From Microglena sp. YARC (Eukaryota; Chlorophyta; Chlorophyceae; Chlamydomonadales; Chlamydomonadaceae), in the NCBI GenBank assembly GCA_022414725.1, contig CM039462.1, forward strand, positions 668,385 to 732,384: 64,000 nt of DNA, in the 5' to 3' direction. Shown here in pieces: positions 54,312 through 62,902 of this stretch (positions are counted from its first letter, which is position 1; each line of letters starts with the position of its first letter). The notes under the pieces are model-generated. The model was not told the DNA's origin. It saw only the letters and a list, made by a program, of their open reading frames with translations, and ran no database searches. The position numbers and the translations under genes were made by a program.

Positions 54312-55570
54312 ATGATCCGGTACAACGTCTTTATCAATCGATACCTCGAGGCCACAGAGGACGAGGGCTACGCCAAGCTGGTCAACATCGCTCCCATCCC
54401 AACAGTCAAGCACTCCTTCATCACGATAGACACCGACGGCCTACTGGGCGTCCTCAAGGACGTGGGTCTCGTCGAGAGTCTCGAAAAGACGCTGACGAAA
54501 AAGGAGCACTGGGAGTCGGTCTTCGATGTGGAAAACATCCGTTCTACTGGGAAAGGTGTGTTTACATGCACCATAGACACTGACGGCGTAATGGCTTGTA
54601 CCCACTTTCTTAGGGCCGAGAAGAAAAAGATTTCAATCAAGGACGACGGAACGGCGATTTAAGAAGCAGACCAAGACTCTCCGCGAGTTTTCCGAGTCCG
54701 ACCCCAATGTGGTGGTCGTTGCAAACGACCCTGGCCGCTGCAACATTGCCTTTTTGACTTGGAAGAAAAATAAGGTCGAAGAAAAAGATAAGGGGGGTAG
54801 GAAGTGGAAGAGGCACTGCGAGTTCGGGAGCAAGAGACTCACGCGGGAACGGTACTACGTTGAGAGCGGGGTCTTCAAATCTAGAGGTCCGACCAAGAAG
54901 TGGTTGTGTAACATCCAGGACTGCCTTGACGACCTGAAGGACAACAGTCCCAAGCGCACATCTCTAGAGTCGTTTGACGCTTACGTGACTGTAATGGTCA
55001 ACCATTGGGATTCTCGATGGGGGGAGATGTCCAAGTCGCGGTGGGGCGCGCAGCGCCTGCGGATCTACGGTGGCAAGAAACGTGTCTTAGCACGCTTCTT
55101 CAACGAGGTCCAGGCGGATGTCGGTGAGAGGAAAACAATTGTCATCGCATACGGTTCTTCTAAGTTTGCCCCTGGTGGCAAGGGTGAACTTTCTGTCCCT
55201 ACAACGAGCGCGTTCAATGCGTTTAGAGACCGTTTCAAGGGGCGAGTTGCCGTCCATTGACGAATTCCGTACCACAAAGATCTGGCACAAGGACAGCACC
55301 ACCGTCCTCCAGAGTGTGCAATCCGAAAAAGAAGGGCGCACGGTTCGAGGCTTGCTATGGTGCAGTTCCACCATGGAGAACAGCAAGTTGTTTGTAAACC
55401 GTGACCTAAATGCAGCCATTAACATCCACAATTGCTTTACAATGTACCCAACCCGCCCCGGAATTCTTGCGAGGCCAAAGAAATATTGCAAACTGGAAGT
55501 TGTGGTAGGACGCACAATTGATTACAAGCTGACAGGTTCTTTACAGAACGCAGTGTCGAGCGAAGTGTAG
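54312..55570 (+). CDS. Fanzor (eukaryotic TnpB-like RNA-guided nuclease), frameshifted
   Basis: About 420 codons from ATG 54312 (MIRYNVFINRYLEATEDEG) in three successive frames. RuvC-I reads VVANDPGRCNIAF with its Asp; RuvC-II lies in GGKGELSVPTTSAF with the Glu that Fanzor proteins keep in a GxGE motif; RuvC-III is VNRDLNAAINI with the last Asp. Between II and III, DEFRTTK..H and RGLLWCSS mark a degenerate zinc-finger region. Related proteins are guided by RNA from the element's own 3' end and cut DNA. Two +1-type shifts (about 54,650 and 55,240) break this copy; they may be errors or true inactivation. Confidence 0.78.
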
Positions 55571-55639
55571 AAGATAAACACATACAAGAGGATTTTGGGG
55601 GACTCGGCATATTATGTAACATAATTCCCTTGTCCGAGT
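55425..55639 (+). ncRNA. Putative Fanzor guide-RNA (omega RNA) region
   Basis: The last ~146 nt of the gene plus 69 nt to the element end also occur, apparently identical over 215 bp, at 57,419-57,633 without the rest of the element. In TnpB/Fanzor systems the guide RNA scaffold is transcribed from exactly this overlap of gene 3' end and right end, and the guide is the DNA just beyond it. Conservation of this part alone fits that role; the RNA itself is inferred. Confidence 0.5.
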
Positions 55640-55694
55640 GTACACTTGGACCATACTATATGTGAACGCAACACACACGTTCTTAAAAGTACGA

Positions 55695-56510
55695 TCATGA
55701 AGACATGTCGTACTCCTCGGGTTCGAGAAATTCCGACATCTCCACACGACCGGTCTTCTTACGAGTGAGCCTCTTCTTGGCAAGGTGAAACTTGCTTGTG
55801 GTCATTCTTCGAGTGACGGTCTGCAACATAGATGCAACTTGAGGTGCCTCATCCAAGCGTGAATCATTAGCCACATCATCTTTATCCACAACAATGGACG
55901 GAGTATCGACAGACTTCGAATCAACTACAACATCATCATCTTCCTCGACATCATCGACATCATCGACATCGACATCGACATCGACATCAACATCAACATC
56001 AACATCAACATCATCATCATCTTCCTCACCATCTACATCTACATCGACATCGACATCGACATCGACATCGTCATCGAGATCGAGATCATCAGCTTCATCT
56101 ACGTCTTTAGAGTCGTCGACATCTTCAGAGTCGTCTTCAACATCATCGTCACCGCCACCCTTGCGTCCGTTCTTATTGGATTCCTTGATTGCGTCGATAT
56201 GTGTGTCTGAATTCGAACGCATAGGCAGGTTAACAATTGCCTCGTATTTAGGAAGGCGATCGAAGTCTTGGTTCAGGCGGCATTCTGCAAGGCGGTTGTT
56301 GTAGTCGTCCATCATACCCTTATTCTGATGACAGTACTCGACGAAACGTGTAATGGATCCCATAACGTCCTGGGGAATACTGGCCATATCCACGAAAGTT
56401 CCGTTCGCATTCTGCATGTATCGCGTCGTGGGGCAGTGCTTCAGAATATTGAAGATTTCGATGTGCTCTGTGGCACTGAGATCAGCCACTTGTTTGAGAA
56501 ATCCGTCCAT
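55695..56510 (-). CDS. Acidic Asp-Val repeat protein, arm 2 copy
   Basis: 271 residues, fully open from ATG 56510. The conserved N-terminal domain and basic C-terminus equal those of arm 1; the Asp-Val tract is about 19 residues shorter and has an extra DLDL variation. Confidence 0.65.
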   Translation of the reverse strand: MDGFLKQVADLSATEHIEIFNILKHCPTTRYMQNANGTFVDMASIPQDVMGSITRFVEYCHQNKGMMDDYNNRLAECRLNQDFDRLPKYEAIVNLPMRSNSDTHIDAIKESNKNGRKGGGDDDVEDDSEDVDDSKDVDEADDLDLDDDVDVDVDVDVDVDGEEDDDDVDVDVDVDVDVDVDVDDVDDVEEDDDVVVDSKSVDTPSIVVDKDDVANDSRLDEAPQVASMLQTVTRRMTTSKFHLAKKRLTRKKTGRVEMSEFLEPEEYDMSS

Positions 56511-56618
56511 GAAACCAGATAGATAGTAAGTGCACCGATAGTTTCTTCCCTAACGTCTCTTTCATTGAAACTTTATTGTTCCATTTATTTACACTCTTTA
56601 TTAATTCATTCTTTCAAC

Positions 56619-57288
56619 ATGTCATTGGAACCGACAACTTCCATCGTGGACCCATACGCCCTTTTCGGTATCCCTAAGGAACAGTTATGCAGCGGCGGCT
56701 CCGATTCGTTGGCGGAAATACGCAAGCGATATTTCGAACTTAGCTTGCTATGCCACCCGGACAAGGGGGGGAATACCGAAGACATGATCACTCTTCAACG
56801 ATCGTACGATGTTGTCCGCGCAGGTATGCGTAACGTCGCCCTTTCAGAAACACGAATGGAATCCATAGTGAAATTTGAGGATATTATCAAAGAATGCTTC
56901 GTCTCAAATAATTGTCAACATCAACAAATGGACATCCCCCATTCGACAACGAAGCCTTTATCGTGGAGGCAAGAACAAACACTGACTACGTCGCTTGCAC
57001 ACTCCCGGAGGGTATGGAGATGATCAAGGTGATAACGATGATCAAGGTGATAACGATGATCAAGGTGACATTGGGAATGGAGACATTTCCGAATTTCGTC
57101 CGTTCATCGTTAGAGATCTCATGTTGCAACTTTCGAAGATTTCAAGTGATGGCAATGTGGATTTCAGCGTGGATGCCCCTCAAGAAATGTTCGATTACCA
57201 TGCCGCTTACACGGTTCCCCAGACAACGTTTGTGGACCCCAGAGAGAAGAGGGACCTGGACACACTCCTGGTCGAGCGGGAAGAATAA
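56619..57288 (+). CDS. J-domain protein, arm 2 copy
   Basis: Starts at ATG 56619; the J domain with HPDKGG is intact. A one-base loss near 56,935 shifts the frame, which returns near 57,000 with the GDNDDQ repeat and ends VEREE at 57,286. Otherwise as for arm 1. Confidence 0.75.
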
Positions 57289-57300
57289 ATACAGAATTTT

Positions 57301-57340
57301 GTATACACTTGTTCTCAAATAATTTTGGGACACTCAGTAT
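57301..57340 (-). repeat. TGTCCCA..TTATTTGAGAACA motif, candidate TIR remnant
   Basis: Minus strand reads GTGTCCCAAAATTATTTGAG then AACAAGTGTATA, flanked by TATA on both sides. Variants lie at 4,332-4,356, 5,951-5,985, 11,906-11,935 and 49,620-49,660. The shape resembles the end of a Tc1/mariner element but no transposase is present; a promoter element is the alternative. Confidence 0.3.
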
Positions 57341-57418
57341 AATTTGAATGATATCCCTTGAAACCAGGTACAGGTCCGTGGTTCACTACAAATATTTTTT
57401 GAGGAGTCTCAGGAAGGT

Positions 57419-57633
57419 TCCACAATTGCTTTACAATGTACCCAACCCGCCCCGGAATTCTTGCGAGGCCAAAGAAATATTGCAAACTGGAAGTTGTGGT
57501 AGGACGCACAATTGATTACAAGCTGACAGGTTCTTTACAGAACGCAGTGTCGAGCGAAGTGTAGAAGATAAACACATACAAGAGGATTTTGGGGGACTCG
57601 GCATATTATGTAACATAATTCCCTTGTCCGAGT
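57419..57633 (+). mobile_element. Right-end-only copy of the Fanzor element
   Basis: 215 bp from TCCACAATTGCTTTACAATG to CCCTTGTCCGAGT, matching 55,425-55,639. The left side is unrelated, so this is 5'-truncated. Arm 1 has no equivalent; there the DNA between the J-protein and the MITE-like element differs. It could still encode a guide RNA with a new guide (AAGAGAGCCGGGGC..) in trans. Confidence 0.8.
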
Positions 57634-57704
57634 AAGAGAGCCGGGGCAATCCAAAGTTGACATTATTATTCATCAAGACTGCAAAGCGAATTTGATTACT
57701 CGTT

Positions 57705-57797
57705 GCTGATATCTCAGGCTAGCGTGTCGTTCCGTAGGCTCTAAATTCTGAGTAGAAATTTCAAAAAATCCTCCGGGAGGCAGGAACGCACATTAAT
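57705..57797 (+). mobile_element. MITE-like hairpin element, partial (arm 2)
   Basis: Mirror of 5,712-5,805: GCTAGCGTGTCGTTCCGTAG, CTAAATTCTGAGTAG and CCTCCGGGAGGCAGGAACGC. Confidence 0.62.
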
Positions 57798-57862
57798 TGC
57801 AAGAAGAACATGGAGCGTGAACATGCCAAAAAAAATATGTTGTTCTTCTAAACATATCATCA

Positions 57863-58608
57863 TGTCTACCCTATCAGTATGCCCTTCGTCCGACTTTTTT
57901 GACGAGGCGCACGCAGACAGCATCCGCTACTGTCGTCATTCAACCATCTCAAGTACGACGAAGGATCCTACCGCGTAGACCTAGGACAGTCCCGAGGACC
58001 CGGATCATACCAACTTGAGACCCCGGCGACGCACTGCACCCCCTGCTTAGCGAGTGACGCTCGCATGGTCATGGGCACGTCCGGGCACACAGAATGCGGG
58101 AACCGCTCATGGTGGACATCGACTCCGAACTCCTTGGCATCACAAGGAAGGCATCCAGGTCGCCCGCATGCAAATTCCAGAAAGGTACACCGGAATGTGC
58201 CGAGTATCGCACATCCCCCGACTGCTCGTCAGTTGTTCTCGACGTTCAAGACACACGTTTGAATAACCCTCAAGCACCCTTAGGGGACCGGTTGGAACAG
58301 GTGGCAGTGGCTGTGCCGCAACCCTCAAGAACACGCCATCCAAGAGTTCGAGTCTGGCATCGATACCACTATCCTCACAAAGGACAATCACCGACCTATA
58401 GTATCGGTCCCACTCGACCAGACGGTGTTCCTGCCTCCTAGAAAAACGAGAGCCCGAACAAAGCGCGCCCAAATGGCAGACCCCAAGGTGCTCAGGGGAT
58501 GCAGAGTACGACCCCAATAATTTTCGTGAACCCCATACCCACGATGCACTGGCGAACGTGCAAGGAGGTGTCGCGCATTCAACAAGGATGTACACTCGAC
58601 ATTACTAA
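57863..58608 (+). CDS. Conserved giant-virus Cys-containing protein, arm 2 copy
   Basis: Counterpart of 4,908-5,645 starting at ATG 57863. Indels near 57,910, 58,100 and 58,300 break the frame, but VDIDSELLGITRKASRSPAC and LDVQDTRLNNP are clear. The C-terminus runs five residues further than in arm 1 because the stop codon now lies in the adjoining insertion. Confidence 0.5.
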
Positions 58609-59043
58609 AATGAAACAGCTTTCTTGAGTGTACGGTACACCTTGCGGTGTAACCTAATGTTGTCGCGACCACCGGAGGGGGACCGAGTGGTGTCTACAAC
58701 AATACGAGTTTTTATTCATCAACAACAACAGAGCTGCTGTGGGCAAATGGAAGAGGTCGTCCTAGACCCATCAATTCCATGCAGTGCAGCCTTGCGATTG
58801 TGAGAGCAGAAGAGCGATCCCGGTCCGAGTAAATGCATGTTTCTGGAGAGAATCGCAGTCCTCGTACCTCTGGGTACCGCTCGATCGATTTTTGAGAATC
58901 GACAAGGGAAGTGGCGAAGCCACCCCTCCTGTGCTTCTCTTGTGCGCCTTTACGTTTATTGTACAACCTTACCCCTAAGTGGTCGCAATCAGCGACCTCT
59001 GGCATCGTTTTCGATTATATGTTTCATTTTACTGTTCCGCCGA
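58604..59043 (-). mobile_element. Arm 2-only insertion with TnpB/Fanzor fragment
   Basis: Arm 1 has only 29 bp between the two convergent stops here; arm 2 has about 470 bp. The extra DNA starts ACTAAAATGAAAC and ends near GTTTCATTTTACTG, so the ends are short inverted repeats. The first 100 bp contain the GGTGTG hairpin (TACACCTTGCGGTGTAACC) of the interspersed repeat family, linking that family to a TnpB-type element. Confidence 0.5.
58712..59005 (-). pseudogene. TnpB/Fanzor C-terminal fragment (second lineage)
   Basis: 97 codons ending VVVDE. It reads VRGLRFSPETCIYSDRDRSS then ALTIARLHCMELMGLGRP. RGL-F--E--C---DRD-SA-TIARL is the zinc-finger/RuvC-III region I know from giant-virus TnpB-like proteins, with the catalytic Asp kept. 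It is clearly a different lineage from the Fanzor gene at 54,312 (NRDLNAAINI) and from the shared relic (RDVNASRNIL). Everything upstream of RuvC-III is missing. Confidence 0.55.
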
Positions 59044-59076
59044 CTGTAGTAGCCCTTAATAAAAATTTAAAAAATC

Positions 59077-59583
59077 TTATCCTCCTCGACGCCCCGTCCC
59101 GATACCCAAACATGAGTAAGGTGTGTCCACGCGCTCGCAACCGATCTTGTTGCATACGAAAACGTCTTGCTCAGGGGCCATAGTCCCGATATCATTAGGA
59201 CCGAACTTGCAGGTGGCCGAAACGTTTCTATGCGCCGATAAGCGCTCCTTCTCGCGAATGGCCTCACCTTCGCGAAGCCGCATCTGTCGGAATTCTTGTG
59301 TGGAGGACATCGCCTTACGCCTCTGCAGTTGAGTGACGTCGTGGGGACGGTAGTCGGTGAACTGGCGCCCATCGGACATCACGACGTCGTTCTGAGAATG
59401 CTTCATAGACGCACCCGGACCACCAAATTGCTTGGTGAAGGGGGCAGGGGTTTCGAATGCGTTGTCACTTGCGAAGTTCCACCGCGTGGAATTGTGACAC
59501 GCAGACGCCTGAGTAAAAGGCAACAGTAGGTAACCTGTGTGACTATCAAAAGATGATGTATCGCTATACGACGAGGAGGACAT
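59077..59583 (-). CDS. MSDGR-motif small conserved giant-virus protein, open copy
   Basis: 168 residues, uninterrupted from MSSSSYSDTSS. MSDGRQFTDYRP at residues 69-80. Three substitutions against arm 1 (Asp for Glu, Arg for Gly, Ala for Val) in otherwise matching sequence show real divergence. No membrane segment or signal. Confidence 0.7.
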   Translation of the reverse strand: MSSSSYSDTSSFDSHTGYLLLPFTQASACHNSTRWNFASDNAFETPAPFTKQFGGPGASMKHSQNDVVMSDGRQFTDYRPHDVTQLQRRKAMSSTQEFRQMRLREGEAIREKERLSAHRNVSATCKFGPNDIGTMAPEQDVFVCNKIGCERVDTPYSCLGIGTGRRGG

Positions 59584-59744
59584 GCTACTGCGACAGATTT
59601 GTTCTTAAATAAACTGGGACATTTTTTTTATGAACTGTGTTGTGCTCGGGCAACGTTTTGGAATTATCGTGTTCCGAGAAAATCCCCAAATTCATCGTTT
59701 AAGAAAAATGTTTCATGTTATTATTCTGTTAATAAATACACCGA

Positions 59745-60678
59745 ATGTCAAATTCTCAACAGAGACCGAAGGTTAGAAAGGCCGATCCGAATGTTAACAA
59801 GGCCGATCCTATGGCATGGAGCATTGGGATGTTGATGTCCAAGGTGAAGGGCAGTCTCTACGGAAAGCAAGCGAACAAGATGATACTAATGGGTATTTTC
59901 ATCATTATACTAACCATTCTACTGTTGATCTACATCACTCGCCGCATCACACGGAAGAACCTCATCAGCCAAGAAATACTAAAAAAACCGTTCAAGTTGT
60001 ACGCGGGCGGGAGTTTGTCAAAGCCGTTCGTGTACAGCTCGACCAAGATCCCTTCATCAAAGAACGGCATCCCGAGTTCACATACAGTTTCTGGCTGTAC
60101 ACAAGCTCATTCGACATAACATCATTGCCAAAGCTGATCTTCACACGTGGATTTGACATGAGTTATGGAAGTGCGTCCCCCATCGTGTACATGGACGCCA
60201 AGACCAATTCTCTGCATTTCTCCGTACGAACCAATGTATCTAACACGAATGCAAACCTAGGAGCTGTCCGGGACCATAAGTCCAATTCCTGAACGCTACG
60301 GTCGAGTACGTACCTCTGCAGCGTTGGGTACAGTTCGCGCTCATCGTCAAGGATAACATCATGACCATCCTGATGGACGGAGAACTATACACGATCGAGA
60401 ACGTCCTAGACATGCAGAAACCTAACATTAAGCCCATAATCATTCCGCACTCCGGGGACCTCTCTATAGGAAGCATGGCGGGTAGCGCAGGGCTGAAGGG
60501 GTACATCACTAAGTTCGACATATTCAACTACGCCATCAACATATCGGACGTGAAATCGCTATATAAAGGGACCTTTTCCACATCGGAGACGATACTATCA
60601 AAGCTAGGGTTCGGGGATTACAAAATGAGGACGCCGATCTACAAGGAAGATGATGAACCGGTGTCCACTGATGTGTGA
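59745..60678 (+). CDS. Membrane-anchored LamG-domain protein, arm 2 copy
   Basis: Counterpart of 3,276-4,208 with indels near 60,075 and 60,288. The N-terminal ~70 residues carry about ten substitutions (for example SKVKGSLYGKQANK, IFIIILTILLLIYITRR), while the LamG part is nearly identical, an uneven pattern suggesting gene conversion over the 3' part. C-terminus KEDDEPVSTDV has an extra residue. Confidence 0.68.
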
Positions 60679-60702
60679 ACGGTGGAACAGTAAAATGAAA
60701 CA

Positions 60703-60965
60703 TATATCAGATGGAAATAAATGTGCGACATCGCCGTTAGAAATTGGCGTTAAGAATGGTCGCTGACTTGGGTTTTGACTTTGTTAAAACTTCTGTGTTT
60801 ACGACATCAGTCGTTCTTCGCTCTACTTTGTGAGGTGGAAACGTTTTGGTGTGAATCGAAAACAAAGTGAATTTGTAAGCAAACTTTTTGAGACGAACAA
60901 GGACCACGGGGATCTGTAGCGGGTTTCGTGGTTTAGGGTTTATTCAAATTATACCATTCATTCAA
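60703..60965. other. Arm 2-only ~260-bp insertion
   Basis: In arm 1 AGTAAAATGAAA runs directly into TGGGTGTCCAAAAATT. Here about 260 bp of AT-rich, non-coding sequence intervenes. It contains a small hairpin (CGCCGTTAGAAATTGGCG) and a TTCAAATTATA repeat next to the right junction. No feature identifies it. Confidence 0.55.
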
Positions 60966-61034
60966 ATTATAACGGGTGTCCAAAAATTATTTATTAGGGC
61001 GGTGTCATTTAATTTGAAAACAGATGTAAAAGTG

Positions 61035-62140
61035 ATGCGGCGTCCGGCATCGTTGTTCATCTTCGTCTTCTTCTTACTTGTATTGCTGCTTGGGGTCGCT
61101 TACAATATGTATTTGCATAGTGGTGGTTGGGGAGGGAGAGTTTTGATGCGACGAACTCCGACGCGCTGGGGGCATTCGCAGTAGTAGCGGCTCTAAAGAT
61201 GAGAGGATGGCGATGGAGATGGTGTCGGGTGCTCCGATTTCGACGATCATGACGCCAATGGGTCCGTGCGCGCGTGCGGTTCGTAAACACGCTTTGTGGA
61301 ACGCGAGACGGATACTACGCCGGAAACTTGATCGTGGGGGAGAACATGGGAGTCACAGGGAACATAAACATAAATGGGAGTATAAAGGAGGTGCAGGATA
61401 TGTCGGTCTTGCGCGCTCTCAATGTTAATGGCATGGCGAAGCTTGAAAGCGTGAACCTGCGTAGTGGTGAAGATTTACGGGTCATTGGCGACGCGACTGT
61501 AAAGAAGATGACTGTCGAGGGTGATACGCATGTTGGTGGCACTCTCGCTGTGGACAAGCATGTCAATATGAAAGGAGATGCGGAAGTGCATGGGATATGA
61601 GAGGATGAAGGGAGTCGATGTGAACAATGGTGTTCGCGTTGGAAAGACGTTTCATGTCAAAGGAGATGTTTTTTTGAACAAATCTTGTATGCACGAAGAT
61701 GATTTGTACACAATGGGATCTGCAGGTGCGATGGGTGACATGTTAGTGGGAAAGAACCTCGGTACCGGAAAAGATCATATTGTTGCGGGAGTGGAGTGGT
61801 TGCAGGTTCGACTATGGTTGGACGTAATCTTGACGTAGCAGACACATGGATGTGTTGACGAACGTATCCATCGGCGGTGATTTGAACGTGTCGCAAGGTG
61901 CGAACTTGAAGGGAAACGTCTCATTGATCGGGACCAGGTGGGTCGGTGTACGTTACAGGTGGATCTGTGTTACTGGGCGAAGGCAGAAAGGGAGCCACTC
62001 CTCCCGATACACGGGGTGTGCACGTGCGTCGATTGAATGGGAAAACGACTTCGTTTTGCGTGGACAAACACAATGTCATCGATGGCGACACAATGTTGCA
62101 GGGTGACATTTGCTGGGGGGGGGAAACAATTTATGTCTGA
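61035..62140 (+). CDS. Membrane-anchored repeat protein, arm 2 copy
   Basis: Starts ATG 61035 (MRRPAS) with the same membrane helix. It is open through the T7 run at about 61,668, which arm 1 reads as eight, but has private indels near 61,130, 61,600, 61,795 and 61,930. It ends ..ICWGGETIYV at a TGA just after a run of nine G. Confidence 0.55.
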
Positions 62141-62181
62141 ACGAGCCTAAAATCGTAGACCTTTTGAATCTAGAGAACTTG

Positions 62182-62883
62182 ATGAGTACTAGTATTTCTA
62201 ATGCGGAGAGGGTGATTCGAAATGACCGAGAACTTCGGACGTCGGGTGCGAATTCGTTGTTCGTCCGTGCGAGCAATGATATGTCGAGTCACGAGAACGT
62301 TTTCTCTAGTGATACCAAGAATCTTGCTGAATTTGACAGAAGAGCTAGATCCGATCTGACATCCCATTGGAAACAACAAGAGCTTCAGAAGTTGGCAATC
62401 GTACGCGTAGACAACAGAAACAAGGTCCAGGAGTCGCGGTTGACTCGTCTAGAGGCACTTCTGAAGAGGGTTGAAGTGAGGGCGTTTAACATCTTGAAGG
62501 AATCTGCAACCAACGCATGCGCTAAGAAGACAAGTCCGGAGCCGAAAAAGGTCAAAATTACTTTGTTCGACCATCGCGACTACGGAGGTACTCAGCTTTC
62601 TCAGGATTTCAAGGTGAGCGACGTGGAATACAGAGTAGAAATGAAAAATCACCCTTTTTGGGGTCCATTGGAGGACAAAGTCTCTTCGATTAGGATAGAA
62701 CCCGATGTTGGTGTAACCGCATCAATTGCAGGATACCATCATCCATTTCACGAGAACAGGAAACCTAACCCTTCGGTTATGTGGTTCGCGTCAAATGGGC
62801 ACGTTAACGAGAGTCCAAACATCGGAAAGGAAATGGAAGACAAGTTTAGTGCCTTAAAAATAAAGGTGACATCGATGAAATGA
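62182..62883 (+). CDS. Coiled-coil plus beta/gamma-crystallin-like protein, open copy
   Basis: 234 residues from ATG 62182. A helical N-terminal half (RLTRLEALLKRVEVRAFNIL is coiled-coil-like) precedes a crystallin-like Greek-key unit: KITLFDHRDYGGTQLSQDF with the Tyr/Phe-x-Gly corner, then LEDKVSSIRIEPDV. A second, weaker unit may follow (ASIAGYHHPFHE). The frame is open upstream back to the G9 run at the end of the preceding gene, so a fused product is possible. Confidence 0.58.
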   Translation: MSTSISNAERVIRNDRELRTSGANSLFVRASNDMSSHENVFSSDTKNLAEFDRRARSDLTSHWKQQELQKLAIVRVDNRNKVQESRLTRLEALLKRVEVRAFNILKESATNACAKKTSPEPKKVKITLFDHRDYGGTQLSQDFKVSDVEYRVEMKNHPFWGPLEDKVSSIRIEPDVGVTASIAGYHHPFHENRKPNPSVMWFASNGHVNESPNIGKEMEDKFSALKIKVTSMK

Positions 62884-62902
62884 CCTCGATCAATCACATC
62901 TG

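Larger units (their letters stand above)
53955..55639 (+). mobile_element. Fanzor-type transposable element (arm 2 only)
   Basis: Arm 1 gives the empty site: the flanks join as ..GATTGTTACACTTGGACC.., while here 1.7 kb separates GATTGTTACACT from ACACTTGGACC. Thus ACACT occurs at both junctions, either a target duplication or part of the element. The element consists of a 31-bp tandem array, one Fanzor gene and a right end finishing CCCTTGTCCGAGT. No long terminal inverted repeats and no second transposase gene are visible. Confidence 0.75.

Noticed and set aside
54312..55570. Bacterial IS605/IS607 TnpB contamination
   Set aside because: The GxGELSVPT RuvC-II context, RGLLWC region and NRDLNAAINI motif fit Fanzor-type proteins, no serine or Y1 transposase accompanies it, and it is embedded in giant-virus genes.
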